Program-made: the position numbers and the translations under genes
Assembly: GCA_036556965.1 (NCBI GenBank)
Contig: DATBIO010000018.1
Location: 1 to 6,065, forward strand
Direction of reading: 5' to 3'
Origin: DATBIO01 sp036556965
GTDB lineage: Bacteria; Acidobacteriota; Vicinamibacteria; Fen-336
DNA: 6,065 nucleotides
Notes under the pieces: generated by a model
What the model saw: only the letters and a program-made list of their open reading frames with translations
What the model was told of the DNA's origin: nothing
Database searches by the model: none
Part shown: positions 5,657-6,065 of the stretch, piece after piece
Numbering within the stretch: position 1 is the stretch's first letter
Layout of the letters: every line of letters starts with the position of its first letter

Positions 5657-6065
5657 AGGCCGCGCCCGGCCCGGCGCTGCGATAGGCCAGCCAGCGCCCG
5701 ATGACCCGGGGCGGACCCAGGCGGCGCGCGATGACGCCCTCGAAGTCCCGATCGTAGAGGGAGTGGCCCCGGCCGCTCACGTTCACGCACACCGTCCGGA
5801 TGTCGCCCCTGTCGATCGCCTGGAGCACGCTTTCCCGGCCACGGCGGCCGAAGGACGTCTTGGCCGGATAGTCGAAGGGCGTGGGGTTGCCCAGCCCGCT
5901 GACCAGATAGAAGCTCCCGGCGGCGATGCTGACCACGAACGGACGGTCGTCGCCGTCGGCGCAGGCCAGCAGGTTCACGACGTCTTCCGTGAACGCCGAC
6001 TGCTGCCCGCCGGGCAGCCGGACGCCCGCGAAGTGAGGCAGGCCGAGCCCCCAGTCGTTGCGCCA
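5598..6065 (-). CDS. C-terminal part of an uncharacterised protein, possibly membrane glycosyltransferase-type (5' end outside window)
   Basis: The minus-strand frame is open from the right edge to a TGA at 5600, giving 155 residues of a longer protein. It begins WRNDWGLGLPHFAGVRLPGG and continues with DVVNLLACAD, PFVVSIAAGSFYLVSGLGNP, TPFDYPAKTSFG, a helical ESVLQAIDRGDIRTVCVN and a final FEGVIARRLGPPRVIGRWLAYR. The alternation of strand and helix, and the NPTPFDYP phrase, recall the soluble C-terminal domain of some polytopic GT-C-like glycosyltransferases and related uncharacterised proteins; that is a weak recollection, not a proof. No transmembrane helix is in the visible part. An internal GTG at 5978 is in frame, but conserved-looking sequence upstream of it shows the gene starts further right. 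The last 19 codons overlap the 3' end of speA on the opposite strand, and that tail is low-complexity Arg/Pro/Ser. Confidence 0.65.
   Translation of the reverse strand, partial: WRNDWGLGLPHFAGVRLPGGQQSAFTEDVVNLLACADGDDRPFVVSIAAGSFYLVSGLGNPTPFDYPAKTSFGRRGRESVLQAIDRGDIRTVCVNVSGRGHSLYDRDFEGVIARRLGPPRVIGRWLAYRSAGPGAAFRRSRSGTCSPRGPPRTAA
5662..5698. terminator. GC-rich inverted repeats between convergent genes
   Basis: Just past the speA stop, GGCGCTG (5673-5679) pairs with CAGCGCC (5692-5698) around a 12-nt loop, and a smaller competing stem is GCGCC/GGCGC (5662-5666/5673-5677). There is no T-tract on either strand. It might help end speA transcription, but it lies inside the convergent reading frame, so the call is tentative. 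Confidence 0.25.

Noticed and set aside
4366..5685. A 439-codon plus-strand frame inside speA, and a similar 392-codon frame across the DsbA-like gene (2566-3744)
   Set aside because: Arg/Gly/Pro/Ala-rich out-of-frame translations of genes with clear domain motifs in another frame.
1..6065. tRNA, rRNA, insertion sequence, attachment site or replication origin
   Set aside because: No cloverleaf-like sequence, transposase-like protein, terminal inverted repeats or origin-like AT-rich repeat cluster was seen on either strand.

Overview
The window is very GC-rich, with G/C at nearly every third codon position. It carries six complete protein-coding genes and one gene cut by the right edge. High GC, a biosynthetic arginine decarboxylase, a DsbA-type lipoprotein with a SurA-like N-terminus, and several apparently leaderless genes together suggest a Gram-negative-type bacterium such as Acidobacteriota, Myxococcota or a related high-GC lineage. 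That placement is inference; there is no rRNA or other marker gene here. The density of long antisense ORFs is a by-product of base composition.

Left part (1-1674): a 39-bp direct repeat occurs twice, separated by a GC-rich hairpin, just beyond the end of a three-gene operon on the minus strand. The operon runs right to left: a HAD-superfamily (beta-phosphoglucomutase-like) phosphatase, a small single-pass membrane protein of unknown function, and a YjbQ/UPF0047-family protein. The stop of the first gene abuts the start of the second (TGA|ATG). The second and third overlap by four bases (GTGA). Both joints indicate co-transcription and probably translational coupling.

Middle part (1675-3628): a 22-bp divergent gap separates the HAD operon from a short-chain dehydrogenase/reductase (SDR) gene on the plus strand. 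One AT-rich patch in that gap reads as a -10 element on both strands, and both genes begin within 10 bases of it. Next comes a DsbA-like thiol-disulfide lipoprotein with its own promoter (TTGATT, 17 bp, TACCCT) whose predicted start site coincides with the ATG.

Right part (3629-6065): speA, a biosynthetic arginine decarboxylase (arginine to agmatine), has a TTG start, a roughly 41-nt GC-rich leader and a Shine-Dalgarno sequence. It appears to be monocistronic; no agmatinase or agmatine deiminase gene is visible. A convergent, 5'-incomplete gene ends inside the 3' end of speA; its visible part looks like the C-terminal domain of an uncharacterised, possibly membrane glycosyltransferase-type, protein.

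The genes look like ordinary chromosomal housekeeping and stress genes with no obvious shared pathway. I see no defence system, mobile element, CRISPR array, RNA gene or clear new system. The points most worth a second look are the shared divergent promoter with leaderless starts, the repeat/hairpin unit at the left edge, and the orphan membrane protein locked between the HAD and YjbQ genes.
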